Below are positions 18,125 through 29,208 of a stretch of 64,000 nucleotides of DNA, piece by piece. The position numbers were made by a program, and so were the translations under genes. The notes below the pieces were generated by a model. That model saw only the letters and a list, made by a program, of their open reading frames with translations, was not told the DNA's origin and did not search any database. Numbering within the stretch: position 1 is the first letter of the stretch; every line of letters begins with the position of its first letter. Location of the stretch: positions 1-64,000 of the forward strand of contig DEFM01000026.1 in NCBI GenBank assembly GCA_002350855.1, given 5' to 3'. This stretch comes from Prevotellaceae bacterium UBA2852. Its GTDB lineage: Bacteria; Bacteroidota; Bacteroidia; Bacteroidales; Bacteroidaceae.

Positions 18125-18222
18125 AGACCCCCTCTAACTCCCCCAAGGGGGAGAACAATCCATCTTGTTGGGTTCCGCAGTCAGGCTTCCCCCCCGGCCT
18201 TTTGAGAGGGGGTAGGGGGTGA
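18125..18222. repeat. GC-rich intergenic palindromic element between convergent genes
   Basis: Starts with CCCCCTCTAACTCCCCCAAG (hairpin with GGGGGAG) and ends with a mirror-like arm containing GAGAGGGGGTAGGGGGTGAG. The two arms are about 60 bases apart and resemble inverted copies. It sits between the ends of manC and the convergent lipoprotein gene and may terminate both transcripts. Confidence 0.6.
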
Positions 18223-18226
18223 GGAT

Positions 18227-19378
18227 TTATAGTAATGCTGACAGTTCTGCTTCAAGGTCTTTGACGTCATCGCTGCGTTTTACGATTTCGTTGTTGCGGT
18301 CGATGAGGAAATATGTTGGGAGGTTGCTTACGGCATAGAGTCGTGCAACCTCTCCTTTTGTGTCACGTACACATATCCAGGGGAGGTTCTCTGCAGCGTA
18401 TTTCCAATAGTGCTCATCGTTGTCAAGAGAAACCTGCATGATTTCCAGTCCCTGTGAATGCATCTTGTCGTAAAGGCTGCGGAGGCTGCGATTGTGTGCA
18501 GATGAGAACTTGTCTGCATAGCGGGTGAAGTCGAGCAGCACCACCTTGCCTTTCAAGCTGCTTATGGAACGTACCTTCCCGTTGATGTCGAGCAACTCGA
18601 ATTTGAGGATGCCAGTATAGGATATCCTTGAATCGTCGACATCGAGAACCTGTTCCTTGCGGGGAGCAGTACTTTCCATTCCCTTTCGTGCCACTTCAAG
18701 AATACGCTCTGTGCGAGGACTTCCGTTGCGCATCAAGTCCCATGCTGTGGCAACAGCCGCAAACACACGTGCGTCGTCGCGCTCGTTCATGTAGTCGAAC
18801 AGTAGGTGTTGGCCGTTGTTGTCGACAATAGACAGGCACGCTGCGTAGTAAGCCCATGCTGAAGAAGGCGAATTGATGATGTATTCTGTGCAGAGATGTT
18901 TCTTGAATCGAGCCTCCATGTTGGCTATGCTGTCAACAGCATCGCCAGGAAGCAGACTCCAGTCCTTGGCACATTCAATTATATTCTGCTGCAAGGTGCG
19001 CCATTTAATATCTATGTCACGGATGAACCGGGCGTTCTCAGAGCCTTCCACCTTGTATTTCTTGTCGATGGTCTTCAAGTCGGCCTTGAAGGTGATAGTC
19101 TCAGTAGAGTCTATTGCAAAGTTGATGATGTGGTTGTTGACCCGAAGCACGAAGAAGTCGGTGAATGCAGGTGATTTGCCTGACAGGGAGAAAGCTCCGT
19201 CGCTTTCAATAAGAACAGAATCCAATACCTCCTGCTTCCCGTCATCAGTCAGGGCATAGAGAAAAACTGTGCTGTCGGCAGCATTCTTGAATTCTCCGTT
19301 AATATGGAATTGAGGCTCGTTCTTGCATGAAACAAGTAGTAGTATGGATGAAAGAACAAATAATGAGGTTTTTTTCAT
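18227..19378 (-). CDS. Lipoprotein with DUF4369 and thioredoxin-like domains, lacking the CxxC site
   Basis: 383 residues. The signal sequence ends in a lipobox LLLVSC (lipidated Cys18), so it is membrane-anchored outside the cytoplasm. Residues about 22-120 resemble DUF4369 (FHINGEFKNAADSTVFLYAL). Residues about 245-383 have the AhpC/TSA or thioredoxin fold: LKGKVVLLDF, LEIMQVSLDNDEHYWKYA, and the cis-Pro loop VSNLPTYFLID. Where family members read WCGPC after the LLDF strand, this protein reads TRYADKFSSAH, with no cysteine. It therefore probably has no disulfide-exchange activity. The remaining cysteines are scattered and not a CxxC pair. It has a minus-strand promoter and stands alone. 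Confidence 0.8.
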   Translation of the reverse strand: MKKTSLFVLSSILLLVSCKNEPQFHINGEFKNAADSTVFLYALTDDGKQEVLDSVLIESDGAFSLSGKSPAFTDFFVLRVNNHIINFAIDSTETITFKADLKTIDKKYKVEGSENARFIRDIDIKWRTLQQNIIECAKDWSLLPGDAVDSIANMEARFKKHLCTEYIINSPSSAWAYYAACLSIVDNNGQHLLFDYMNERDDARVFAAVATAWDLMRNGSPRTERILEVARKGMESTAPRKEQVLDVDDSRISYTGILKFELLDINGKVRSISSLKGKVVLLDFTRYADKFSSAHNRSLRSLYDKMHSQGLEIMQVSLDNDEHYWKYAAENLPWICVRDTKGEVARLYAVSNLPTYFLIDRNNEIVKRSDDVKDLEAELSALL

Positions 19379-19409
19379 AATTGAAATATGTTGTTTGGAA
19401 ATCCGGCTG

Positions 19410-19439
19410 CAAATTTAAGAAAAATTACACAGATTCAAA
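19410..19439 (-). promoter_or_regulatory. Promoter of the thioredoxin-like lipoprotein
   Basis: On the minus strand TTTG (complement of 19436-19439) lies 18 bases from TAAATTTG (complement of 19410-19417), 32 bases before the start codon. Confidence 0.6.
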
Positions 19440-19470
19440 GCTGGCGTATATAATAAAATAATGTGTTTGT

Positions 19471-19501
19471 TTTGTCGTGTCAGCAAAAAGTCGTAACTTT
19501 G
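19471..19501 (+). promoter_or_regulatory. Promoter of tig
   Basis: TTTG at 19471-19474 and TAACTTTG at 19494-19501, 19 bases apart, giving a leader of about 85 bases before tig. Confidence 0.7.
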
Positions 19502-19592
19502 CACTCGTTTTCTGCGCCAGCTCTATACAAAAGGCACAGATATACAATAGATTATCATTTTTAAGAAGTAAATATAAAAAACAAGAAAGAGG

Positions 19593-20942
19593 ATGAATAT
19601 CTCATTGCAAAAGGCAGACGAACTCAATGCAACCATCACAGCAGTCATTGAGCCTGCAGACTATGAAGAAAATGTGGCTAAAGCCATTAAGGATTTCAGC
19701 AAGAAAGCATCAATGCCTGGTTTCCGCCCAGGTAAGGTTCCAGCTGGACTTATCAAGAAGCAGTACGGACAGTCAATTTTGGCCGAAGAGGTTAACAAAC
19801 TGTTGCAGGATAACCTCTACAACTATATTCGCGACAATAAAGTGAATATGCTTGGCGAACCATTGCCAACCGATGCAAACAACAATATCGAACTTGTTGA
19901 CGGTAACACATTCACTTTCACTTTCGACCTTGCTATTGCTCCTGAATTCAAGGTTGAACTCAGCAAGAAGGACAAAGTGGATTTCTATCATGTTAAAGTT
20001 AGCGACGAAATGATCGACAACCAGGTGCAGATGTACCGTCAGCGTGGTGGAAACTATGAGAAGGTTGACTCTTACGAGGACAACGATATGGTTAAGGGAA
20101 CAGTTACTGAACTCGATGCCAAGGGCAATGCCGTTGATGGTGGTGTTACAGCAGAGGCAGTAGTTATGCTTCCTGAGTATTTCAAGAACGACGACCAGAA
20201 GAAGTTGTTCGAGAATGCTAAGCCAAACGATATCGTTAAGTTCAATCCTTTCAAGGCTTACGACGGCAGCGAGGCTGAACTCGCAAGCCTTCTTAAGGTT
20301 GAGAAGGAAAAGGCTGCTGAATACAAAGGCGACTTCAACTTCCAGATTTCCGAAATCACTCGCTACGTACCAGGGCCACTGAATCAGGAACTGTTCGACA
20401 CAGTTTTCCCAGCAGGTACTGTTACTTCAGCTGAGGAATTCTCTGCTAAAATCAAGGAGCAGATTGAAAACCAGTTTGCCAAGGATGCAGACTACAAGTT
20501 CCTTCTCGACATCCGCAAGTATGTTACAGAGAAGATCGGTAAGCTGAAATTCCCAGATGAGAAGCTCAAGCGTATTATGCTTGCCAATGCAAAGAATGAC
20601 GAGCAGAAAGTTGAGGACAACTACGATAAGAGCATCGAAGAACTCACTTGGCACCTCATCAAGGAACAGCTTGTTGAAATGACCAAGGTGAAGGTAGAAG
20701 ACAATGACGTTATCGAAATGGCTAAGGAAGTTACTCGCATGCAGTTCGCTCAGTATGGCATGCTGAACATCCCAGAAGAGTACATCGATAACTCTGTTAA
20801 GGAAATGATGAAGAAGCGCGAAACAGTTGACAACCTCATCGACCGCGCTATTGAAATCAAACTTGGAACAGCCCTGAAGGAGATGGTAACTCTCAATACT
20901 AAGGATGTTACTACAGAGGAATTCAACAAGTTGTTTGCATAA
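19593..20942 (+). CDS. tig: Trigger factor, ribosome-associated chaperone
   Basis: 449 residues, normal for the family. It binds the ribosome tunnel exit and shields nascent chains. The ribosome-binding signature GFRPGKVP is near residues 43-50 in the N-terminal domain. A middle region corresponding to the prolyl-isomerase domain is divergent, as is usual in this phylum. The C-terminal part (about 270-449) is the long helical chaperone domain (EEFSAKIKEQIENQF). It leads the tig-clpP-clpX-recQ group, a standard Bacteroidales order. A hairpin with A/T tracts follows the gene, and clpP has its own -7 box, so tig is partly separate from the protease genes. Confidence 0.9.
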   Translation: MNISLQKADELNATITAVIEPADYEENVAKAIKDFSKKASMPGFRPGKVPAGLIKKQYGQSILAEEVNKLLQDNLYNYIRDNKVNMLGEPLPTDANNNIELVDGNTFTFTFDLAIAPEFKVELSKKDKVDFYHVKVSDEMIDNQVQMYRQRGGNYEKVDSYEDNDMVKGTVTELDAKGNAVDGGVTAEAVVMLPEYFKNDDQKKLFENAKPNDIVKFNPFKAYDGSEAELASLLKVEKEKAAEYKGDFNFQISEITRYVPGPLNQELFDTVFPAGTVTSAEEFSAKIKEQIENQFAKDADYKFLLDIRKYVTEKIGKLKFPDEKLKRIMLANAKNDEQKVEDNYDKSIEELTWHLIKEQLVEMTKVKVEDNDVIEMAKEVTRMQFAQYGMLNIPEEYIDNSVKEMMKKRETVDNLIDRAIEIKLGTALKEMVTLNTKDVTTEEFNKLFA

Positions 20943-20972
20943 GAGGAAAACTTAAAATTTCTTAAATACATA

Positions 20973-21012
20973 AAAAAAGTTGCAGGTATGTAAAAATGCT
21001 TGCAACTTTTTT
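20973..21012 (+). terminator. Hairpin after tig
   Basis: AAAAAAGTTGCA at 20973-20984 pairs with TGCAACTTTTTT at 21001-21012, a 12-base-pair stem with T run and a 16-base loop, 30 bases after the tig stop. It sits directly before the clpP -7 box. Confidence 0.65.
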
Positions 21013-21013
21013 A

Positions 21014-21021
21014 TATCTTTG
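21014..21021 (+). promoter_or_regulatory. -7 box of clpP
   Basis: TATCTTTG directly after the tig hairpin and 52 bases before the clpP ATG. It also supports starting clpP at 21073 rather than at an in-frame ATG at 20980 inside the hairpin. Confidence 0.55.
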
Positions 21022-21072
21022 TATTCACTTGGCACAGTAGCCGGCTTTTTTACTATAAAAACATACATCAAA

Positions 21073-21741
21073 ATGATTCAAGATTTCAAAAAATATGCTA
21101 CTGGACACCTCGGAGTGAACAGTATGGTTCTCGATGATGTTATTAAATCACAGGCTGGATATCTCAATCCATATATACTTGAAGAACGACAACTTAATGT
21201 TACTCAACTCGACGTGTTCTCACGTCTTATGATGGACCGCATCATTTTCCTGGGAACAGAAGTGAATGACTATACAGCTAATGTGCTGCAGGCACAAATG
21301 CTCTACCTCGATTCTGTGGATAGCGGAAAAGACATTAGTGTATATATCAATTCTCCTGGCGGAAGCGTAAGCGCTGGTTTGGGTATATATGATACAATGC
21401 AGTTTATCAACAGCGACGTACAGACTATCTGTACAGGTATGGCTGCATCAATGGCTGCAGTATTGCTTGTTGCCGGAGCTAAGGGCAAGCGCTCTGCTTT
21501 GCCACACAGCCGTGTGATGATCCATCAGCCGATGGGCGGTGCACAAGGACAGGCCAGCGACATCGAGATTACCGCACGGGAGATACAGAAACTTAAGAAG
21601 GAACTGTACCAGATTATAGCTAATCACTCTGGTCAGGATTTTGACAAGGTGTGGGCTGACAGCGACCGTGACTACTGGATGACAGCAGAAGAGGCTAAGG
21701 AGTATGGAATGATTGACCAGGTACTGGTAAATAAGAAGTAA
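21073..21741 (+). CDS. clpP: ATP-dependent Clp protease proteolytic subunit
   Basis: 222 residues from the ATG at 21073 ([11 protein letters not shown]). An in-frame ATG at 20980 would add 31 residues but lies inside the terminator hairpin, before the promoter box. The catalytic Ser126 is in GMAASMAA, His151 in MIHQPMGG, and the Asp is in the SDRDYWM region. It forms the barrel protease fed by ClpX, whose gene follows after 8 bases, so the two are co-expressed. N-terminal processing typical of ClpP would remove the first residues. Confidence 0.95.
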   Translation: MIQDFKKYATGHLGVNSMVLDDVIKSQAGYLNPYILEERQLNVTQLDVFSRLMMDRIIFLGTEVNDYTANVLQAQMLYLDSVDSGKDISVYINSPGGSVSAGLGIYDTMQFINSDVQTICTGMAASMAAVLLVAGAKGKRSALPHSRVMIHQPMGGAQGQASDIEITAREIQKLKKELYQIIANHSGQDFDKVWADSDRDYWMTAEEAKEYGMIDQVLVNKK

Positions 21742-21749
21742 ATTGCAAG

Positions 21750-22982
21750 ATGGCAAAAGGGATAAAACAGAAGTGTGATTTTTGCGGAAGAACTGAGGAT
21801 CAGGTTGACATTCTGATTAGTGGGCTGAATGCCTGTATCTGTAATGAGTGTGCAGAGCAGGTGAACGAAATCCTTGCCGGTAATGCTCATTCCAAGAAAG
21901 CTTCCAAGAATTCTTTCGAAGAAAAGAAACTGCCGAAGCCGACAGAGATTAAGGCTTACCTTGATCAGTATGTGATAGGGCAGGATGAAGCCAAGAAAGC
22001 AATGTCGGTTGCTGTCTATAATCACTATAAGCGACTGCGCGACAACAATAAGAAGCAGAACGACGAGGTTGAACTGGAGAAGTCGAACATCATAATGGTC
22101 GGTAGCACGGGAACAGGTAAGACCCTGTTGGCGAAGACCATTGCCAAGATGCTCCTTGTGCCGTTTACCATCGTCGATGCCACAGTGCTGACTGAAGCCG
22201 GATATGTGGGAGAGGATGTGGAGAGTCTGTTGTCAAGATTGTTGCAGGAATGTGACTACGATCCGAAACGCGCAGAACAGGGAATAGTATTTATCGACGA
22301 GATAGACAAAATCGCACGTAAGGGCGACAATCCGTCAATCACACGAGATGTGAGCGGTGAAGGAGTGCAGCAGGGACTGCTGAAGCTGTTGGAAGGAAGT
22401 GTGGTAAACGTTCCTCCATACGGTGGACGCAAGCACCCTGAGCAGCAGTTCATCCAAGTTGATACAAAGAACATCCTCTTCATCTGCGGAGGTGCATTCG
22501 ACGGCATAGAGAAGCGAATAGCCCAGCGTCTTAACACTCACGTAGTGGGTTTTGATGCAGTGAAGAATGTTCAGAAGATTGACAAGTCCAACATCATGAA
22601 GTATATTGCCCCGATGGACCTGAAGTCTTTCGGACTTATACCTGAGATTATCGGACGTTTGCCGATTCTGACACACCTTGAACCGCTTGACCGTGAGGCG
22701 CTGCGCTCAATACTTACAGAACCAAAGAACTCCATAGTAAAACAGTATATCCGACTGTTTGAAATGGACGGAGTGAAGTTGACAATAGGTGATGATGTAC
22801 TTGATTTTGTAGTTGACAAGGCCATAGAGTTCAAACTGGGAGCACGCGGATTGCGTTCAATCGTTGAAACTATCATGATGGATCCAATGTTTGAGATTCC
22901 CGCAAAGAAAGTTTCTGAATACGAAGTCATACTCGACTACGCCAAGAAACAAATCGAGAAACTCAATGTGCTCGCTGAGTGA
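21750..22982 (+). CDS. clpX: ClpX, AAA+ unfoldase of the Clp protease
   Basis: 410 residues. The N-terminal zinc-binding domain has the C4 set CDFCG and CICNEC (about residues 8-36). The AAA+ core has Walker A GSTGTGKT near 117, Walker [10 protein letters not shown] near 180, sensor residues and the GYVGEDVE pore region. The C-terminal domain includes [12 protein letters not shown]. It recognises tagged or specific substrates, unfolds them with ATP and passes them to ClpP. It lies 8 bases after clpP and 64 bases before recQ. Confidence 0.95.
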   Translation: MAKGIKQKCDFCGRTEDQVDILISGLNACICNECAEQVNEILAGNAHSKKASKNSFEEKKLPKPTEIKAYLDQYVIGQDEAKKAMSVAVYNHYKRLRDNNKKQNDEVELEKSNIIMVGSTGTGKTLLAKTIAKMLLVPFTIVDATVLTEAGYVGEDVESLLSRLLQECDYDPKRAEQGIVFIDEIDKIARKGDNPSITRDVSGEGVQQGLLKLLEGSVVNVPPYGGRKHPEQQFIQVDTKNILFICGGAFDGIEKRIAQRLNTHVVGFDAVKNVQKIDKSNIMKYIAPMDLKSFGLIPEIIGRLPILTHLEPLDREALRSILTEPKNSIVKQYIRLFEMDGVKLTIGDDVLDFVVDKAIEFKLGARGLRSIVETIMMDPMFEIPAKKVSEYEVILDYAKKQIEKLNVLAE

Positions 22983-23046
22983 TAAGCGTGAAAGGCGTCC
23001 ATAAAACGAGAGTTATTATAAACCTTTATAAATCCTGACTACAACC

Positions 23047-25221
23047 ATGGTGAAGAAGCAGAATACATTGAAAGATCATCTGAAATACTATTTCGGATTC
23101 GATTCTTTCAAAGGCGATCAGGAGGCCATCATCAAGAATCTGATGTCTGGCAACAACACCTTTGTACTTATGCCAACTGGTGGCGGCAAGTCTCTTTGCT
23201 ATCAGTTGCCTGCTCTCATTATGGATGGAACTGCGATAGTGATATCGCCGCTTATTGCGTTGATGAAGAATCAGGTAGACGCAATAAAACACTACAGCGA
23301 AGAGGACAATGTGGCCCATTTCCTCAATTCATCACTCAACCGCTCAAGTATAGAGCAAGTTAAGCAGGATGTGCTTGAAGGTAAAACCAAATTGCTGTAT
23401 GTTGCCCCTGAGTCTCTCACCAAGGAAGAGAATGTTGAGTTCTTGCGTTCTGTGAACATTTCCTTCTATGCAGTCGACGAGGCTCATTGTATTTCGGAGT
23501 GGGGACACGATTTCCGCCCAGAGTACCGCCGCATCAGACCAATTATCAATGAAATTGGCGATGCTCCCGTGATTGCCCTTACGGCTACAGCCACAGACAA
23601 GGTGCGTACAGACATAAAGAAAAATCTTGGAATTCTTGATGCCAAGGACTTCAAGTCTTCGTTCAACCGCCCCAATCTCTATTACGAGGTAAGACCTAAG
23701 ACCAAGGACGTTGACAAGGATATTATCAAGTTCATCAAGCAGAACGAAGGCAAGAGCGGTATTATATATTGTCTTAGCAGAAAGAATGTGGAGGAACTCG
23801 CTGATATTCTTAAGGCAAACAATATCAAGGCTGCAGCATATCATGCAGGTCTGGAACCATCAGTTCGTTCGCAGGCTCAGGATGACTTTATCATGGAACG
23901 TATCGATGTGATTGTAGCTACAATCGCTTTCGGTATGGGTATTGACAAACCAGACGTGAGATTCGTCATTCATCATGATATACCAAAGAGCCTTGAAGGC
24001 TATTATCAGGAAACAGGACGCGCCGGCAGAGATGGCGGTGAAGGAAAATGCATAGCATTCTTTACACGTAAGGACCTTCAGAAACTGGAGAAGTTTATGG
24101 AGGGTAAACCTGTGGCAGAGCAGGATATAGGCAGGCAGTTGCTGAAGGAAACAGCAAACTACTGCGAGTCCTCTGTGTGCCGTCGTAAGTTGCTTCTCCA
24201 CTATTTTGGTGAGGTTTATGAACCGGATTCCTGCGACAACTGTGACAATTGTCTCCATCCTAAGAAGAAGACAGATGCACAGAATGAACTCCTGTTGCTT
24301 CTGCAGGCTGTTGTTGCCGTGAAGGAGAATTTCAAGGCACAATATATAATAGATGTGCTTCGTGGTAACGAAACCGAAACAATCTTTGCTCACAAGCATG
24401 ATAAACTTCCGATGTTCGGCGACGGTTCAGAAGTAGAGGAAACTATGTGGAATGCGGTGATTAACCAAGCCATGCTTTCCGGCTATTTACGCAAAGATGT
24501 TGAGAACTACGGACTTCTGAAACTCACTAAGGACGGTAAGGCGTTCTTGAAAAATCCTGTCCCGTTCATGGTTATGGAGGACAATGATTTCAACGACGAC
24601 TACGAGGAGCCTGCTTCGGTGGGTGGTGGAGCAGATATGGAACTTCATTCCATGCTGCTCGACTTGCGCCGTTCTTTATCTAAGAAACTGGATGTTCCAC
24701 CCTATGTTATTTTCCAGGACAATTCCCTGGATGCAATGTCAACACTATACCCAATCACACTTGAGGAGCTGCAGAACATTCCAGGGGTTGGAGCCGGTAA
24801 AGCCAAACGCTATGGCGGAGAGTTTATCAAACTCATCAAACGACATTGTGAAGAAAACAACATAGAACGTCCAACAGATATCAGAGTACGTACCGTGGCA
24901 AATAAATCAAAATTAAAAGTCAGCATTATTCAGAGCATAGACCGTCAGGTGGCACTTGACGACATCGCTTTGGTGAAAGGCATTGATTTCAGTGACCTGC
25001 TTGACGAAATTGAGGCAATTGTCTATAGCGGCACGAAGCTTAACATCGATTACTTCCTCGAGGAAGTGATGGATGAAGACAGGGTTGATGATATCTACGA
25101 GTATTTCCGTGAAAGTGAAACTGATGACATTGACACCGCAATGAATAATCTGGATTCAGACTATACTGAGGATGAAATCAGATTAGTGCGCATAAAATTC
25201 ATCAGTGAGATGGCAAATTAA
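23047..25221 (+). CDS. recQ: ATP-dependent DNA helicase RecQ
   Basis: 724 residues. It unwinds DNA 3' to 5' during recombinational repair. Helicase core: Walker A PTGGGKS near residue 41, DEAH box followed by CISEWGHDFRPEY, LTATATD, and motif VI QETGRAGRDGG. A zinc cluster follows (CRRKLLLHYFGE with CDNCDNC near 395), then a winged-helix RQC region and an HRDC-type helix-hairpin (LEELQNIPGVGAGKAKRYG near 577). An extra C-terminal region of about 110 residues is acidic and typical of Bacteroidales RecQ. Unlike the helicase at the left edge, this protein has the complete RecQ domain set. It is the last gene of the clp group. Confidence 0.93.
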   Translation: MVKKQNTLKDHLKYYFGFDSFKGDQEAIIKNLMSGNNTFVLMPTGGGKSLCYQLPALIMDGTAIVISPLIALMKNQVDAIKHYSEEDNVAHFLNSSLNRSSIEQVKQDVLEGKTKLLYVAPESLTKEENVEFLRSVNISFYAVDEAHCISEWGHDFRPEYRRIRPIINEIGDAPVIALTATATDKVRTDIKKNLGILDAKDFKSSFNRPNLYYEVRPKTKDVDKDIIKFIKQNEGKSGIIYCLSRKNVEELADILKANNIKAAAYHAGLEPSVRSQAQDDFIMERIDVIVATIAFGMGIDKPDVRFVIHHDIPKSLEGYYQETGRAGRDGGEGKCIAFFTRKDLQKLEKFMEGKPVAEQDIGRQLLKETANYCESSVCRRKLLLHYFGEVYEPDSCDNCDNCLHPKKKTDAQNELLLLLQAVVAVKENFKAQYIIDVLRGNETETIFAHKHDKLPMFGDGSEVEETMWNAVINQAMLSGYLRKDVENYGLLKLTKDGKAFLKNPVPFMVMEDNDFNDDYEEPASVGGGADMELHSMLLDLRRSLSKKLDVPPYVIFQDNSLDAMSTLYPITLEELQNIPGVGAGKAKRYGGEFIKLIKRHCEENNIERPTDIRVRTVANKSKLKVSIIQSIDRQVALDDIALVKGIDFSDLLDEIEAIVYSGTKLNIDYFLEEVMDEDRVDDIYEYFRESETDDIDTAMNNLDSDYTEDEIRLVRIKFISEMAN

Positions 25222-25271
25222 CCGCTTTCTTGTTAAAATCTATTTATTTCCATTAAAATCATTACACAGTC

Positions 25272-25302
25272 TTTGTATATTGAAAAAATATACTTAACTT
25301 TG
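25272..25302 (+). promoter_or_regulatory. Promoter of guaB
   Basis: TTTG at 25272-25275 and TAACTTTG at 25295-25302, 19 bases apart, 22 bases before the ATG. Confidence 0.7.
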
Positions 25303-25312
25303 CATGCAATAA

Positions 25313-26803
<1,491 letters not shown>

Positions 26804-26861
26804 ATTATTTAGACCCAGAGTTTTACGATAAATTGTTAGATTTGTTGTAAAACACGCAATA

Positions 26862-26896
26862 AAAGTTAACTTTTGAAAGAATAAAGTTAACTTTTT
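26862..26896 (+). terminator. A/T-rich hairpin after guaB
   Basis: AAAGTTAACTTTT near 26862 and AAAGTTAACTTTTT ending at 26896 are mutually complementary, giving a stem of about 10 base pairs followed by T residues. Confidence 0.55.
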
Positions 26897-26925
26897 GTGT
26901 TTTAATCAACTCGTTAGAACTGAAA

Positions 26926-26980
26926 AAACTCAAGAACTTAAGAACTCAAGAACTTAAAAACTTAAGAACTCAAAAACTCA
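26926..26980. repeat. Iterated CTCAAGAACTTAA repeat upstream of the SUI1-family gene
   Basis: Alternating copies of ACTCAAGAACTT and ACTTAAGAACT fill the 55 bases before the ATG at 26984. The same word family lies at 28298-28320, 42471-42540 and 43897-43955, each directly before a start codon. Confidence 0.7.
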
Positions 26981-26983
26981 TTT

Positions 26984-27325
26984 ATGAAAGATAATGACTG
27001 GAAATCCAGATTGGGAGTTGTTTTTTCTACAAATCCGCAGTTTGAATACAATGACGATTCCGCTGATGAGGAAATAGAAACTCTTCAGCCTGCTCAGCAG
27101 AAACTCCGAGTAAGGATTGAGAAGAACCATCGTGCCGGTAAAGTAGTTACGATTGTCAGTGGCTTTGTGGGAACGGATGATGATATGAAGGCGCTTGGAA
27201 AGATGCTGAAAACCCGCTGTGGAACAGGCGGAAGCGTTAAGGATAGCGAGATTCTTGTCCAAGGAGATTTTCGTGATAGGGTAATTGATATTCTCCGTAC
27301 GGCAGGATATACAAATTCTAAATGA
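26984..27325 (+). CDS. SUI1/eIF1-family translation factor (YciH-like)
   Basis: 113 residues. The C-terminal 75 residues have the SUI1 fold pattern: LRVRIEKNHRAGKVVTIVSG, then LGKMLKTRCGTGGSVKD and ILVQGDFRDRVIDIL. These match the family signature of a basic loop, a TGGS-like turn and a final QGD strand. Bacterial YciH proteins influence start-codon fidelity; a translation role here is by family only. The N-terminal 35 residues are acidic. It has an iterated repeat directly before its start and is separate from parA. Confidence 0.85.
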   Translation: MKDNDWKSRLGVVFSTNPQFEYNDDSADEEIETLQPAQQKLRVRIEKNHRAGKVVTIVSGFVGTDDDMKALGKMLKTRCGTGGSVKDSEILVQGDFRDRVIDILRTAGYTNSK

Positions 27326-27426
27326 TGAAAATATCTATATCCATGCTTTGCTGAGGTGCGTCCCTTCCTTAACATTATTTGAGGGAATTTAAAGGTTTAA
27401 ATAGGCAATATTACGTTGAAAAGTTG

Positions 27427-27434
27427 TAAATTTG
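27427..27434 (+). promoter_or_regulatory. -7 box of parA
   Basis: TAAATTTG, 62 bases before the parA ATG, with no strong -33 TTTG at the expected position. The rest of the gap 27326-27496 holds nothing else I recognise. Confidence 0.45.
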
Positions 27435-27496
27435 CAGATTGTTAGCTATTCAATAGAAATCCGTTTTTGCGGAGAAGAAATAAATAAGAAAGCATA

Positions 27497-28297
27497 ATGG
27501 GAAAAATTATTGCATTGGCAAATCAGAAGGGTGGAGTAGGAAAGACAACTACTACCATCAATTTGGCTGCATCATTGGCTACTTTGGAGAAGAAAGTACT
27601 AGTCGTTGATGCAGATCCACAAGCAAATGCCTCTTCTGGTTTGGGCGTAGATATACAACAAGTTGACACCTCTATTTACGACTGCATTATCAGTGCGGTT
27701 GCTCATGCTGCTAACAGCAGCGAAGCGGTGATAGATCCTCATGAGGCAATTTTCACTACCGACATCGATGGCCTTGACATCATTCCGAGCCACATCAATC
27801 TGGTTGGCGCAGAAGTGGAAATGATTAACATGAACCATCGTGAAGTAGTGCTTCGTCAGTTGCTCGAACCGCTTCGTGGTGAGTATGACTTCATCTTGGT
27901 TGACTGCTCTCCTTCGCTTGGACTTATCACTACCAACTGCCTTACGGCAGCTGATTCTGTGATAATTCCTGTTCAGTGTGAGTACTTTGCGCTTGAAGGA
28001 ATCAGCAAACTCCTTCAGACAATCAAAATTATCAAGTCTCGTCTTAATCCGAAACTTGAAATTGAAGGATTCCTCCTTACTATGTTTGATTCTCGCCTGA
28101 GACTTGCAAATAAAATCTACGAGGAGGTTAAGCGTCATTTCCAGGAACTTGTGTTCAAGACAGTAATCCAGCGTAATGTCAAACTGAGTGAGGCTCCGAG
28201 TCATGGTATTCCATGTATATTGTACGATGTGACATCTACCGGTGCCAAGAACTATCTGGCTCTCGCTAAGGAAGTTATTGACAATAACGCTAAGTAA
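27497..28297 (+). CDS. parA: Chromosome partition ATPase ParA (Soj-like)
   Basis: 266 residues. It has the deviant Walker A motif [10 protein letters not shown] near residue 10, typical of ParA/MinD ATPases, then [13 protein letters not shown] and [14 protein letters not shown]. It binds DNA non-specifically when ATP-bound and is driven by ParB to segregate the origin. The short N-terminus, without a helix-turn-helix, is the chromosomal type. It precedes parB by 29 bases, and the group continues through DUF5683, lytic transglycosylase and rel genes, a conserved Bacteroidales order. Confidence 0.93.
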   Translation: MGKIIALANQKGGVGKTTTTINLAASLATLEKKVLVVDADPQANASSGLGVDIQQVDTSIYDCIISAVAHAANSSEAVIDPHEAIFTTDIDGLDIIPSHINLVGAEVEMINMNHREVVLRQLLEPLRGEYDFILVDCSPSLGLITTNCLTAADSVIIPVQCEYFALEGISKLLQTIKIIKSRLNPKLEIEGFLLTMFDSRLRLANKIYEEVKRHFQELVFKTVIQRNVKLSEAPSHGIPCILYDVTSTGAKNYLALAKEVIDNNAK

Positions 28298-28326
28298 AGA
28301 ACTTAAAAACTCAAGAACTAAATACT

Positions 28327-29199
28327 GTGGCAGTAAAAAAGAAATTCGGAACATTGGGACGTGGCCTTGATGCATTGATATCCACAGAAGATATCCGCAC
28401 CGAAGGCTCGTCTACAATCAATGAAATAGATATAACTCTGATTGATGCAAATCCCAATCAGCCACGTCGCGAATTCGACGAGGAGTCATTGCAGGAACTT
28501 GCCGATTCAATTTCTGAGATAGGCATCATCCAGCCAATCACTCTGCGTCAGATGGAGAATGGCAGATATCAGATTATTGCTGGCGAACGTCGTTGGCGTG
28601 CTTCTCAGCGTGCTCATCTCAAAACCATTCCTGCTTACATCCGTACAGCAGATGATGAGAATGTGATGGAGATGGCTCTTATTGAGAATATCCAGCGTCA
28701 GGACCTGAACTCTGTGGAGATTGCGCTTGCATATCAGCATCTTATCGACCAGTATGGACTTACCCAGGAAAAACTGTCTGAACGTGTTGGCAAGAAACGT
28801 ACTACTGTTGCTAATTTCCTGCGTCTTCTGAAACTGCCTGCACAGGTTCAGGTGGCTCTTCAGAATCATCAGATCGACACAGGTCATGCTCGTGCATTGC
28901 TCTCACTTGAAGATCCTAAGCAGCAAGTTCGTCTTTTCAAGGAAATTCAGCAGAAAGGCTATTCCGTACGTCGCGTTGAGGAAATAATTCGTGATTTAAA
29001 CGACGGTAAAGTACCTACAAAGCAGGCTGGTGGAAGCAAGCAAGCTTTGTCTGAGAACTATATCTCAGCACAGAAGAGTCTTTCCAGCAAATTTGGCACC
29101 AAAGTGAAGGTGTCCTGCACCAGCAAAGGCTCAGGCAAACTGGTTCTCCCATTTGCCAACGAAGAAGATTTCAATAGAATAATCGCATTGTTGTCATAA
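28327..29199 (+). CDS. parB: Chromosome partition protein ParB
   Basis: 290 residues, GTG start at 28327 (VAVKKKFGTLGRGLDALIS). The N-terminal domain has NPNQPRREFDEESLQELADS and the CTP-binding box GERRWRAS near residue 85. The helix-turn-helix region includes LSERVGKKRTTVANFLRLLKLP. A C-terminal dimerisation domain ends the protein. It spreads as a CTP-loaded clamp from parS sites and stimulates ParA. I did not find a parS palindrome in the window by eye. The gap from parA is partly made of the ACTCAAGAACT-type repeat. Confidence 0.93.
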   Translation: MAVKKKFGTLGRGLDALISTEDIRTEGSSTINEIDITLIDANPNQPRREFDEESLQELADSISEIGIIQPITLRQMENGRYQIIAGERRWRASQRAHLKTIPAYIRTADDENVMEMALIENIQRQDLNSVEIALAYQHLIDQYGLTQEKLSERVGKKRTTVANFLRLLKLPAQVQVALQNHQIDTGHARALLSLEDPKQQVRLFKEIQQKGYSVRRVEEIIRDLNDGKVPTKQAGGSKQALSENYISAQKSLSSKFGTKVKVSCTSKGSGKLVLPFANEEDFNRIIALLS

Positions 29200-29208
29200 A
29201 CTGAAGGC

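Noticed and set aside
20980..21072. 31-residue N-terminal extension of ClpP
   Set aside because: It lies inside the tig terminator hairpin and across the clpP -7 box; family members start at the MIQDFKK position or close to it.
27326..27496. parS site near parA/parB
   Set aside because: No palindrome of the expected parS type was seen in this gap or in the genes by eye.
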